Shown here: positions 33,567 through 42,042 of the stretch, in pieces
How the letters are laid out: each line of letters begins with the position of its first letter
Position numbering within the stretch: the first letter of the stretch is position 1
Assembly (NCBI RefSeq): GCF_002007205.1
Contig: NZ_LAZS01000009.1
Span: 186,001 to 250,000, forward strand
Length of the DNA stretch: 64,000 nucleotides
Direction of reading: 5' to 3'
DNA from: Ensifer adhaerens
GTDB lineage: Bacteria; Pseudomonadota; Alphaproteobacteria; Rhizobiales; Rhizobiaceae
Program-made: the position numbers and the translations under genes
Notes under the pieces: generated by a model
Told to the model about the DNA's origin: nothing
What the model saw: only the letters and a program-made list of their open reading frames with translations
Database searches by the model: none

Positions 33567-35867
33567 TCAACGGGTCAAGACATAGACGCGGTAGCGGCCG
33601 TCCTCGACCTCCACCCCGTGCGTGTCGTGGGTGAAGCCGGGGAACCTCAGGTCATAGGCTTCAAGCGCCTTCAGATAGCCGAGCACCGGGCCGTCGGCAG
33701 GGCCCGCGTTTTCGCCCGGCATCAGTAGCGGAATGCCCGGCGGATAGGGCACGACGCCGGTTGCGACCGTGCGGCCGGTCAGCTCGTCGAGCGTCACCTG
33801 TTCCACCTCGCCACGCACCAGCCGCTCATAGGCGCGCACCGGGCTCAGGTCCGGATGCGGCAGCACCGAGAAGCCGGCGGCCATGGAGGCGGTGGTCTTC
33901 AGCTGGTCCATCGCCGAGAACATTGTGTCGGCGAGATCCTTGAGACCCATGCCGGCGTAACGTTCCGGGTGGTCTTCGACGAGCGACGGGATCGCCACTT
34001 CGAGCGTGAGGTTGGCGTCGTAGTCGCGCTTGAAGTCGCAAAGCGCGCTGACAAGCGAGCCCCATTTGCCCTTGGTGATGCCGAGCGAGAAGAGGAACAG
34101 GATGGTGAAGTCGGTCGTCTTCTCGACAACGATGCCGCGGGCATCGAGATAGGCGGTGACGAGGCTTGCGGGAATGCCGACCGGCATCAGCCCGCCGCCC
34201 GGTGCAACACCCGGCGTGACGATCGAGACCTTGATAGGGTCCAGCATGCAATAGCCGTCCTCGATCTCGCTGAAGCCGTGCCAGGCTGCACCCGGCTTCA
34301 ATACCCAGCAGGACGGGTCGGTTGTGAGCGCTTCCGGCGAAGCCTCATGGAAGGCGCTGGTGCGGCCGGTCTTCGGATCGCTCACGGTGTCCGGCTGCCA
34401 GCAATCGAAGAACCAGTCGCCGCGTTCGGCAGCATCGTTGGCAAGCCGCGACATCATCAGGCGGAAGGCCACGGCTTCCTCGATCGACTCGTTGGTGAGC
34501 GCCGCCCCGCCCGGCCCGTCCATCATCGCCGCCGAGACGTCGTTCGAGGCGATGATCGCGTAGTTCGGCGAGGTCGAGGCGTGCATCATGAACGTCTCGT
34601 TGAAGATGCCGTGCGGGATCGGTTTGCGGCCGTCGCGCACATGGATGAACGACGCCTGCGAAAGGGCGGCCAGCAGCTTGTGCGTCGACTGGGTGGCAAA
34701 GACGGTGGGCTTGTCGGCCGTATGCGCCTTCGGGTCGCCATGCATGGCGTGCCGGTCGCGATAGATCGGGTTGAAGCGGGCGTAGCCGTACCAGGCCTCG
34801 TCGAAATGCAGGCGATCGACGCTGGCGCCGAGCAGTTCTTCCACGCGGGTGACGTTGTAGCACAGGCCGTCATAGGTCGAGTTGGTGATGATGGCGTGCT
34901 TGGGTTCCCGGTCCTTTAGGTCAGCGGCGAGCGGATTGTCATCGATCGCCTTGCGGATGGCGACGGCTGTCAGTCGTTCCGGCGGGATCGGCCCGATGAT
35001 GCCGTAGTGGTTTCGGGTCGGCACCAGATAGGTCGGCACGGCGCCCGACATGGTCATCGCGTGTTCGGCCGACTTGTGGCAATTGCGGTCGCAAAGCGCG
35101 ATCTGGTCGCGGCTGACGCTCGCCATCAGGATGACGCGGTTGGAGGTCGAGGAGCCGTTGGTGACGTGATAGCTGCGGTGCGAGCCGAAGACGCGGGCGG
35201 CATATTTCTCGCTGGCGCCGATCGGCCCGGAGTGGTCGAGCAGCGATCCGAGTTCGCCGACCGAGATCGACAGGTCCGAGCGCAGCAGCGGTTCGCCGAA
35301 GAACTCGAAGAAGGCGCGGCCGGGCGGCGATTTCAGGAAGCCGGTGCCGCCGGTATGCCCCGGCGTGTGCCAGGAATATTCATGCACCTGCGAGAACTGG
35401 GCGAGCGCCTTGAACATCGGCGGCAGCACGGTTGCGCGATAACGCTCGATCGCCGCCTGGATGCGCCCGCCGACGAAATCCATCGTGTCTTCGAGCATCC
35501 AGACGAAGTCGTCGACCTTCGCCATGATGTCGGCCGGAACGGTCGAGGCGACACTGCGGTCGGCAAGCAGGAGGAGCGGAACGGTGCCGTTGCGCTTGCG
35601 CAACGCCTCGACGACGCCGATCGATTGCTCGTGGCCTTCGGGCCCGAGGTCCCAGTCGACCAGCACGCATTGGAGAGCGGGGTCGGACCTGATCACGGCA
35701 ATGCCGTCATCGGCGCTTTCTGCCGTGACCACTTCGATCTGGCGGCGCTCGAGCTCTGCGATCAGCGACCGCACGGCGCGGCCGGCAGCACTTTCCTCGC
35801 TGATCTCGTCGTCGAGAACGAGTGCTTTCATGCCGAGACGGCGGTGACCCCTGTTCAACGTGCTCAT
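33567..35867 (-). CDS. Orn/Lys/Arg decarboxylase (AdiA-type, PLP-dependent)
   Basis: 766 residues from the ATG at 35867, close to the 755 residues of inducible arginine decarboxylase. The N-terminal 140 residues form the receiver-like wing domain (MKALVLDDEISE, VLVDWDLGPE). The PLP fold-type I major domain follows, with the pyridoxal-contacting YHVTNGSSTSN and DEAWYGYARFNP. The Schiff-base Lys397 lies in ATQSTHKLLAALSQ. The C-terminal domain carries LMPGENAG. It probably makes agmatine, putrescine or cadaverine as an acid-stress response; arginine is favoured by the AdiC-like partner. It is flanked on both sides by APC transporters on the same strand. Confidence 0.92.
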   Translation of the reverse strand: MSTLNRGHRRLGMKALVLDDEISEESAAGRAVRSLIAELERRQIEVVTAESADDGIAVIRSDPALQCVLVDWDLGPEGHEQSIGVVEALRKRNGTVPLLLLADRSVASTVPADIMAKVDDFVWMLEDTMDFVGGRIQAAIERYRATVLPPMFKALAQFSQVHEYSWHTPGHTGGTGFLKSPPGRAFFEFFGEPLLRSDLSISVGELGSLLDHSGPIGASEKYAARVFGSHRSYHVTNGSSTSNRVILMASVSRDQIALCDRNCHKSAEHAMTMSGAVPTYLVPTRNHYGIIGPIPPERLTAVAIRKAIDDNPLAADLKDREPKHAIITNSTYDGLCYNVTRVEELLGASVDRLHFDEAWYGYARFNPIYRDRHAMHGDPKAHTADKPTVFATQSTHKLLAALSQASFIHVRDGRKPIPHGIFNETFMMHASTSPNYAIIASNDVSAAMMDGPGGAALTNESIEEAVAFRLMMSRLANDAAERGDWFFDCWQPDTVSDPKTGRTSAFHEASPEALTTDPSCWVLKPGAAWHGFSEIEDGYCMLDPIKVSIVTPGVAPGGGLMPVGIPASLVTAYLDARGIVVEKTTDFTILFLFSLGITKGKWGSLVSALCDFKRDYDANLTLEVAIPSLVEDHPERYAGMGLKDLADTMFSAMDQLKTTASMAAGFSVLPHPDLSPVRAYERLVRGEVEQVTLDELTGRTVATGVVPYPPGIPLLMPGENAGPADGPVLGYLKALEAYDLRFPGFTHDTHGVEVEDGRYRVYVLTR

Positions 35868-35922
35868 ATCCAATCCTCTCTCTAGTTCGGTGCTAGGTGC
35901 AGGTGGGGGTATTGTTTTGACG

Positions 35923-37305
35923 TCAGCCTTTGGATGGCTCCTTCCTCTCGACTGACAGGTAGACGGGTAGTGCGACGAGCAGCAGGAGCAGGCACCAGAG
36001 GCCTGCCTGAGGTCCGCTGTCGTAGACCGTCCAAAGCGAAAAGATGAAGGCGACCAGCGCATAGGGCTTGTAGGGACCGAGGCGGATGCCGGCCCATTCC
36101 TCGTCCCGCGGGCGCAAGAGCGTCAGGAAAAGCGCGCCCTCGACCAGGCTGCAGAAGACGTAAGGCACCATGGCCGCCGTGGTCGAAAGGTCGACGGCGA
36201 AGCGATAGACGGCCATCAGTCCGGAGACGCCTGATGTCTGGAGGATGAGCAGCGCCGAAGCGAAGAGCATCGACACGACGATGCCCCATCGCGGCACGCC
36301 GCGGCTGGAAAGCCGGCCGAAGACCGGAGGGAACAGTCCGTCGCGGGCCGCGGCCATCGGCACCTGCGCCATCAGCAGCGTCCAGCCGTTGAGCGCGCCG
36401 ATCGACGAAAGCACGACGGCTGCTGCGACGAGTTTGCTTCCCCACCAGCCCCACATCATGAAGGCCGCATCGGAGAAGGGCGCGGCGGAACGCGCAAGCG
36501 TCTCGCGCGGGACCGTGCCCATCACGACAAGCGTGCCGAGAATGAAGACCAGTCCGCAGCAGAGCGTGCCGAGGATCGTCGCCCGCGGGATCGTGCGTTT
36601 CGGATCGTCGACATCGCCGGCCGGCACGGTTGCCGATTCTATGCCGAGGAAGGCGAACATCGTCAGCGGCGCGGTCGCGGAGATCAGGCCGAGGATGGAA
36701 AGGCCGCTCGGGTTGACCGGTGTCAGGTTCTGCGGCTCGATCCAGAAGAGGCCGAGGAGGGCAATGGCGATGAAGGGCACGAGCTTCAGGCCGACGGTCA
36801 CGATCTGGAAACGGCCGGCGCTTTTCACGCCGAACATGTTGATGGCGGCAACCAGCCACATGGCGGCGAGCGAAACCGCCGTGAAGCCGCCCGGCAAATG
36901 CTGGAGTTGCGGGAAGAACACCCCGAGATAACCGGTGAAGGCCATGGCGATCGCCGGAAGAGAGGCCCAGATCGAAATCCAGTAGGCCCAGGCGACCAGA
37001 AAGCCGGCGAAGTTCCCGAAGGCCATGCGGCTATAGGCATAGGGGCCACCGGTGGCGGGCCTGACGGTGGCGAGCCTCGCAAAGACGAGACCGAGGCACA
37101 TGGCCGCGACCGCCATGCCGATCCAGCCGACGAGGGCGGCGGCACCATAGGGCGCGAGTGCTGCGGGCGAGAGGTAGAAGCCGGAGCCGATGATGTTGCC
37201 AACGACGAGGGCGGAGCAGGCCCAGATGCCGAGGCTCGGCCGTACCGTCGCTTCGGAGGTGGTCTGCGCAGTCCTGCCTGAGGTTGCATCAAGCGGCTTC
37301 GTCAT
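35923..37305 (-). CDS. APC-family amino-acid transporter upstream of the decarboxylase
   Basis: 460 residues, about twelve membrane segments. Motifs are VVGNIIGSGFYLSPAALAPYG in helix 1, GGPYAYSRMAFGNFAGF in helix 3 and FAFLGIESATVPAGDV in helix 6. It is related to, but clearly diverged from, the AdiC-like antiporter downstream of the decarboxylase, and lacks that protein's C-terminal tail. It is 55 bases upstream of the decarboxylase on the same strand, so the three genes probably form one operon with two carriers around one enzyme. It may import the amino acid or export a different polyamine. Confidence 0.9.
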   Translation of the reverse strand: MTKPLDATSGRTAQTTSEATVRPSLGIWACSALVVGNIIGSGFYLSPAALAPYGAAALVGWIGMAVAAMCLGLVFARLATVRPATGGPYAYSRMAFGNFAGFLVAWAYWISIWASLPAIAMAFTGYLGVFFPQLQHLPGGFTAVSLAAMWLVAAINMFGVKSAGRFQIVTVGLKLVPFIAIALLGLFWIEPQNLTPVNPSGLSILGLISATAPLTMFAFLGIESATVPAGDVDDPKRTIPRATILGTLCCGLVFILGTLVVMGTVPRETLARSAAPFSDAAFMMWGWWGSKLVAAAVVLSSIGALNGWTLLMAQVPMAAARDGLFPPVFGRLSSRGVPRWGIVVSMLFASALLILQTSGVSGLMAVYRFAVDLSTTAAMVPYVFCSLVEGALFLTLLRPRDEEWAGIRLGPYKPYALVAFIFSLWTVYDSGPQAGLWCLLLLLVALPVYLSVERKEPSKG

Positions 37306-37596
37306 GGATTGGGTTGCTCCCTTGCCAAAGACGAGGCGAACTTATGAACTGTTTCTTATGGTTGCAACTGCTTTATTTCACTCGACTATCAGTCGTCGCA
37401 GGGCCGCCGTATCCTCATACGGAGAACCCGGTTTCGGCTCATAGGCCGACGATCGACCGCGACGGCCGGCGTTGCAGGCTTCTCATGAAACTATTCCATT
37501 TTTGCGATGCCGTTTTGCCGCCGATGAAGGTAGGGTCGCCTGCGACGAAATGACTGCTTCGCGACCGGGCCGATGGGCAGGGGAAACGACGAAAAA

Positions 37597-38655
37597 ATGA
37601 CAAATATCAAGCACTTGCGACTTCGGGAACTTGGTTTTCAACCGGGCGTCTACGAGACTGGACCGCTCAACGCGATCACCGATGTCATCGGCGTCGCCGT
37701 CGGCCACGCCACCGTTGTCGAGGCGGACCGCATCCGCACCGGCGCGACCGCGATCCTGCCGCACGAGGGCAACCTGTTTCAGGACAAGGTGCCCGCCGGG
37801 TTCGCCGTGCTCAACGGCTTCGGCAAGTTCGCCGGCTCTACCCAGGTCGAGGAACTCGGCGAGCTGGAAACGCCCATCGTTCTCACCAATACGCTGGCGA
37901 CCGGACGCGCCATAGAGGCGATCAATCGCTGGACGCTGGCGCAGCCCGGAAACGAGAAGGTGGTGTCGCTGAACGCGGTCGTCGGCGAGACCAACGATTC
38001 CCGCCTCAACGACATCCGCGCCGGTCGCCCGACGATCGATGAGATCGGCGCCGCCCTTGCCGCTGCGAAGACCGGCGCCGTAGAAGAGGGGGCTGTCGGT
38101 GCCGGAACCGGCACCGTCACCTTCGGCCTGAAGGGAGGCGTCGGCACGAGCTCGCGCCTTGTGAAGGCGGCAGGTGAGATCTTCACGCTCGGCGTGCTCG
38201 TTCAATCCAACTATGGCGGCCGGCTCACCGTCTGCGGCCGCGCCTATGAAGCGCCCGCGGCCCACGATCGCGACGGCTCGATCGTCATCGTGGTTGCAAC
38301 CGACGCGCCGCTCTCGGCCCGCAATCTCAAGCGTCTTGCCGCGCGCGCCTTCGGCGGTCTAGCCTGCACGGGGGCGGCGCTCAGCAACGGTTCCGGCGAC
38401 TATGCGCTTGCCTTCTCGTCGGCGCCTGCCGTCCGCCGCACCAAGGCACGCCGGGCTGCGATCACCGATTACCCCGACCTGCCGAACGACCTGATGTCGC
38501 CGCTGTTCGAAGCAGCGATCGAGGCGAGCGAGGAGGCGATCCTCAATTCTCTGACCATGGCGTGCACGACGCAGGGCTTCAACGCCGTGAACGGCAAGCC
38601 GAGCACGGTCGAGGCGATCTCGCTCGAACGGCTTCGCGCTCTCGGAAAACACTGA
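37597..38655 (+). CDS. DmpA-type aminopeptidase / D-esterase (peptidase family P1/S58)
   Basis: 352 residues from the ATG at 37597 (GGGGAAAC site slightly far upstream; ATG 37573 possible). N-terminal nucleophile fold: NAITDVIGVAVGHATV, VLTNTLATGRA, VGAGTGTVTFGLKGGVGTSSR and SNGSGDYALAFS are family landmarks. Autocleavage into two chains is expected at Gly227-Ser228 in DRDGSIVIVVATDAPL, leaving Ser228 as the catalytic nucleophile. Relatives release N-terminal D- or L-residues from peptides, amides and beta-peptides. A D-amino-acid aminotransferase lies 72 bases downstream on the same strand, suggesting joint use of D-amino-acid peptides. Confidence 0.92.
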   Translation: MTNIKHLRLRELGFQPGVYETGPLNAITDVIGVAVGHATVVEADRIRTGATAILPHEGNLFQDKVPAGFAVLNGFGKFAGSTQVEELGELETPIVLTNTLATGRAIEAINRWTLAQPGNEKVVSLNAVVGETNDSRLNDIRAGRPTIDEIGAALAAAKTGAVEEGAVGAGTGTVTFGLKGGVGTSSRLVKAAGEIFTLGVLVQSNYGGRLTVCGRAYEAPAAHDRDGSIVIVVATDAPLSARNLKRLAARAFGGLACTGAALSNGSGDYALAFSSAPAVRRTKARRAAITDYPDLPNDLMSPLFEAAIEASEEAILNSLTMACTTQGFNAVNGKPSTVEAISLERLRALGKH

Positions 38656-38727
38656 CTTTGCGCCCACCGATCGCGACCGGTGTGGCGATCCATCATCTCA
38701 CGCCAAACCAACACGCACGGAGTCCGC

Positions 38728-39594
38728 ATGACCCAGTCGCCCATCCGCACCGTCTATCTCAACGGCGAGTTTCTGCCGGAGAACGAGGCCCGCCTCTCGA
38801 TCTTCGATCGCGGCTTCCTCTTCGGCGACGGTATCTATGAGGTCACGGCCGTGCTCGACGGCAAGCTGATCGACAGCGCATCGCATATGGCGCGGCTGGA
38901 ACGCTCGGCGCGTGAAATCGATGTGCCGCTGCCGGTGTCGACCGATGAGATCGTCGCCATCGAGAAGCGGCTGGTGGAAGAGAACGGCCTTGTCGAAGGC
39001 ATGGTTTATCTGCAGCTCACCCGCGGCGCCGAGGATCGCAACTTTCTGTTTTCGGAGCATATCAAGCCCACGCTGGTGCTCTTCACCCAGGCCAAAACAC
39101 TGGTGAACGTGGCCGCCGCCACAAAGGGGCTTTCGGTCAAGACCGTGCCCGATCAGCGCTGGGAGCGCCGCGACATCAAGAGCGTGTGCCTGCTGCCGCA
39201 GGTGATCGCCAAACGCATCGCCAAGGCCGAGGGCTGCGATGAGGCCTGGATGATCGAGGACGGGTTCGTGACCGAAGGCGCGTCCTCCACCGCCTATATC
39301 GTCACTAAGGACAATCGCATCGTCACGCGCGGCAACAGCCATAAGACGCTGCCCGGCTGCACGCGGCTTGCCGCGCTCGCACTGGCGCGCGAGCACGGGC
39401 TGACGCTCGAAGAACGCCCTTTCACCCTTGACGAGGCGCTGAGCGCCCGCGAAGCCTGCCTCACCAGCGCCTCGAATTTCGTCGCGCCGATCACCCGCAT
39501 CGACGGCAAGCCCGTTGGAAGCGGCGAACCGGGACCGATCGTCAAGCGTCTGCGCGAACTCTATCTGGAGCACGCGCGGCTGACGGCGATCTAG
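38728..39594 (+). CDS. dat: D-amino-acid aminotransferase (PLP fold type IV)
   Basis: 288 residues. Class IV aminotransferase landmarks are FDRGFLFGDGIYEV (28-39), the PLP Lys151 in RRDIKSVCLLPQV, EAWMIEDGFVTEGASSTAY and the C-terminal EACLTSASNFVAPITRIDGK. The Arg/His-bearing segments near LTRGAEDRNF resemble D-alanine transaminase rather than the branched-chain enzyme. The TSASNF variant of the carboxylate-binding loop supports the D-specific group. It interconverts D-amino acids and 2-oxo acids, for example D-alanine and D-glutamate. It follows the DmpA-type peptidase and probably forms an operon with it. Confidence 0.88.
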   Translation: MTQSPIRTVYLNGEFLPENEARLSIFDRGFLFGDGIYEVTAVLDGKLIDSASHMARLERSAREIDVPLPVSTDEIVAIEKRLVEENGLVEGMVYLQLTRGAEDRNFLFSEHIKPTLVLFTQAKTLVNVAAATKGLSVKTVPDQRWERRDIKSVCLLPQVIAKRIAKAEGCDEAWMIEDGFVTEGASSTAYIVTKDNRIVTRGNSHKTLPGCTRLAALALAREHGLTLEERPFTLDEALSAREACLTSASNFVAPITRIDGKPVGSGEPGPIVKRLRELYLEHARLTAI

Positions 39595-40451
39595 TGCAGG
39601 TGCTTAAGCTTGTCGGGATTTCGAACGATGTAAATTGCCGTAATGCTGTCCCCCTGGATATCCAAAGCCGTCGTCGAGAATTCGCCGTCGGCCTCTTTTG
39701 TGATGAACCCAGGTAGTCCGCAAATGAACGCGAGACGAACAAGTCGCGATTCATTTACTCCGAACAGCCTCGCGAGTTCGGCCTGAAGCTTCATGACCGC
39801 TTCGTGTCCCACGATGGGCGCTGCTGCTGCAGGGCGCTTACCACCACCGTCTGCATGTACGCTCACGTCGGCGGCGAGCATTTCCCGGAGCGCCGTTAAA
39901 TCGCCGCTGCGGGAAGCGGTATAGAATGCCTGCGCGATCTCAAGGCCGCGCTGCTTCTCAATCTGAAATCGCGGCCTCGCCTTGCGGACATGATTACGGG
40001 CGCGTGCCGCGAGTTGTCGGCAGGCTACGATGTCTCGTTCGAGAGTTTGTGCAATCTCATCGAAAGCGAGGCCGAAGACATCATGCAGCAAAAACGCTGC
40101 GCGTTCGAGCGGCGTGAGCCGTTCAAGAGCCAACATAAGCGGGAGTGTGACGTCTTCCTCTTCGTTATCGCCAACGATCGGGTCAGGAAGCCAGGGGCCG
40201 AGGTAAGTCTCGCGCTGGCGGCGTGCGGATCTAAGCTGGTCCAGGCAGAGCCGTGTGACTGTTCGGCGCATAAAGGCTTCGGGCTCGCGAATGTCGCTGC
40301 GATCGATGCTAATCCAGCGAGCAAACGCTTCCTGCACGATGTCCTGCGCATCATGAACTGAGCCGAGCATGCGATATGCAACGCGGACGAGTTTGGGATG
40401 CAGCAGCTTGAATGTCGCTGCCGCATCCGAAACATTTTCATTCGAGCTCAA
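39591..40451 (-). CDS. ECF41-family RNA polymerase sigma factor with SnoaL-like C-terminal domain
   Basis: 286 residues from the TTG at 40451, which overlaps the stop of the upstream gene as TTGA; an ATG at 40496 is the alternative. Sigma region 2 is at about 15-90 (YRMLGSVHDAQDIVQEAFARW) and region 4 at about 115-165 (LTPLERAAFLLHDVFGLAFDEIAQTL). A SnoaL/NTF2-like extension of about 110 residues replaces a separate anti-sigma factor (ADVSVHADGGGKRPAAAAPIVG, RNPDKLKHLH). The NPDKL-type tail and the neighbouring CMD-family gene are both hallmarks of ECF41. Confidence 0.92.
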   Translation of the reverse strand: MSSNENVSDAAATFKLLHPKLVRVAYRMLGSVHDAQDIVQEAFARWISIDRSDIREPEAFMRRTVTRLCLDQLRSARRQRETYLGPWLPDPIVGDNEEEDVTLPLMLALERLTPLERAAFLLHDVFGLAFDEIAQTLERDIVACRQLAARARNHVRKARPRFQIEKQRGLEIAQAFYTASRSGDLTALREMLAADVSVHADGGGKRPAAAAPIVGHEAVMKLQAELARLFGVNESRLVRLAFICGLPGFITKEADGEFSTTALDIQGDSITAIYIVRNPDKLKHLH

Positions 40452-40918
40452 GCTGCGGAGGCCGCCTGGGCCTTCAGTGCGGCCGGATCGGCCCATCCGC
40501 CGAAGCCGACGGCGATACGGTTCCAGCCGTTGATGACGATGATCGTCATCGTGAGGACCACCTGCTCCTCGTCCGAGAAGTACTTCTTTAACCCCTCATA
40601 GGCTTCTACGTGGGCATGGGTCTCGGAGAGCCGAGTGAGCGCTTCCGTCCAACCGAACGCGGCACGTTCCCTTTCGCTGTAGCAGGGCGCATCACGCCAG
40701 GCAGCAACAAGGTTGATGCGTTGTTCGGTTTCACCGTTCTCGCGAGCTATGTACGAATGGATGTTGATGCAGTTGGCGCAGCCATTGATCTGTGACGCGC
40801 GGATTTTGATGAGTTCCGCAAGGTTGGGATCAGCCTTGGCGATGAGGCTGACTGAGCTGCCGTACCACTCTTTCATCAGGGCAGGGGCGGCAGCAAGGGG
40901 GTCGAGTCTAACGGTCAT
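40448..40918 (-). CDS. Carboxymuconolactone decarboxylase / AhpD-like protein, ECF41 partner
   Basis: 156 residues from the ATG at 40918 (AAGGAACGC ribosome site). The CMD core contains the redox pair in INGCANCINIHSYIARENGE (Cys-X2-Cys plus His) and SERERAAFGWTEALT. AhpD-like proteins reduce peroxide-related or disulfide substrates. ECF41 sigma factors typically control and sit beside a carboxymuconolactone decarboxylase, oxidoreductase or epimerase gene; this is the CMD version. It is the first gene of a two-gene operon and the likely target of the ECF41 factor. Confidence 0.93.
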   Translation of the reverse strand: MTVRLDPLAAAPALMKEWYGSSVSLIAKADPNLAELIKIRASQINGCANCINIHSYIARENGETEQRINLVAAWRDAPCYSERERAAFGWTEALTRLSETHAHVEAYEGLKKYFSDEEQVVLTMTIIVINGWNRIAVGFGGWADPAALKAQAASAA

Positions 40919-40994
40919 TGCGCGTTCCTTTTTTGGTTTTCGCAATGTCATGACGATTGAGCCGCGCCGAAAGTGACATCCGGCCAGAAGAAAC

Positions 40995-41960
40995 TCACCG
41001 ATACTTAGGTTTGGGATCGTTCGCAGTTCGTCCTTGCGAGTCTGGGCTGTCCGCTTCGGCAATTGCCTCCAGGCTCTGCCAGACGCGGCCGACGATCGGA
41101 CGGCGATTATCCTTGGCGCGATAGAGCCGGATCTCGACGCTGACGTCCCAGCGCGGGTCGGCGGCCCTGACCAGCGCGCCCTTTGCCAATTCGTCCGTCA
41201 TCAGGCTCTCGGGAACCCAGGCGATGCCCCAGCCGGCCTCCGCCATGGCTTTCAGCCCGACCGACATGCTGCCTTCGTGCACCCTTTGCGCCGCGGGCAG
41301 GTCGCGCCCGATCAATTCATCCAGAAGCTGGCCGAAGAAGGACGATTTTTCGTAGCTCAGATGCGGGAACGGTTTCGTCCCGCCTTCCAGCCGGTGCAGG
41401 GGCTCGCCCGTTTCACTCGTCGCCGAAACGGGAACGATGCGTTCGTGGCCGAGCACCCGATGTTCGAAGGCCTGCGGGTCGAGCAGGTGCGGGACCTGGG
41501 TGTGGGCGTAGGTGAGCAGGAAATCGCATTCGCCGTCGACGAGCGAATTGAGATTTTCCTCCATGCTGCCGGAGTCCGGGCGAAGCCGGGAGAACAGCGG
41601 CCCGATCCGAGCGTTGACGCGGCTCATCCACTCCGGAAAAAAGGTAAAGGAAAGCGTGTGCAGCGCCGTCAGCTTGATGGTGCGGGCATCGGAGCCTTCC
41701 TCCTGCTGCAGGTTGCGCCGTGCCTGATAGAGCTGCTTCAGCGTTTCCTGCGCCACCGGCACGAATTTCGCGCCCGCCTCTGTCAGGCGCGAGGGATAGG
41801 TCGCCCGATCGACGAGCGTTGCCCCGAGCCAGGCCTCCAACTGCCGGATGCGGCGGCTGAAGGCGGATTGCGTCACATGCCGCTCGTCTGCCGCCTTGGA
41901 AAAGTTCAGCGTGCTGGCGAGCGCCAGGAAGTCCTCAAGCCATTTGATTTCCACGGGCAT
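40995..41960 (-). CDS. LysR-family transcriptional regulator
   Basis: 321 residues from the ATG at 41960 (GGAGTGC site; upstream frame to 41990 unsupported). The winged helix-turn-helix covers residues 3-62 (WLEDFLALASTLNFSKAADERHVTQSAFSRRIRQLE). The LysR substrate-binding domain covers about 90-300. The KWLEDF start and hypermotif resemble HypT/DsdC-like LysR proteins. It lies 82 bases downstream of the D-aminopeptidase gene on the same strand, so it may be co-transcribed with it. No divergent target is available. Confidence 0.9.
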   Translation of the reverse strand: MPVEIKWLEDFLALASTLNFSKAADERHVTQSAFSRRIRQLEAWLGATLVDRATYPSRLTEAGAKFVPVAQETLKQLYQARRNLQQEEGSDARTIKLTALHTLSFTFFPEWMSRVNARIGPLFSRLRPDSGSMEENLNSLVDGECDFLLTYAHTQVPHLLDPQAFEHRVLGHERIVPVSATSETGEPLHRLEGGTKPFPHLSYEKSSFFGQLLDELIGRDLPAAQRVHEGSMSVGLKAMAEAGWGIAWVPESLMTDELAKGALVRAADPRWDVSVEIRLYRAKDNRRPIVGRVWQSLEAIAEADSPDSQGRTANDPKPKYR

Positions 41961-42042
41961 GCACTCCAGAAGTCCGGTCCGCTCAGCCATCTGCCGGGGA
42001 ACGGGCTTCTTTGCGGCAGCGCCCGCGCGTCATCAAGAAAAA

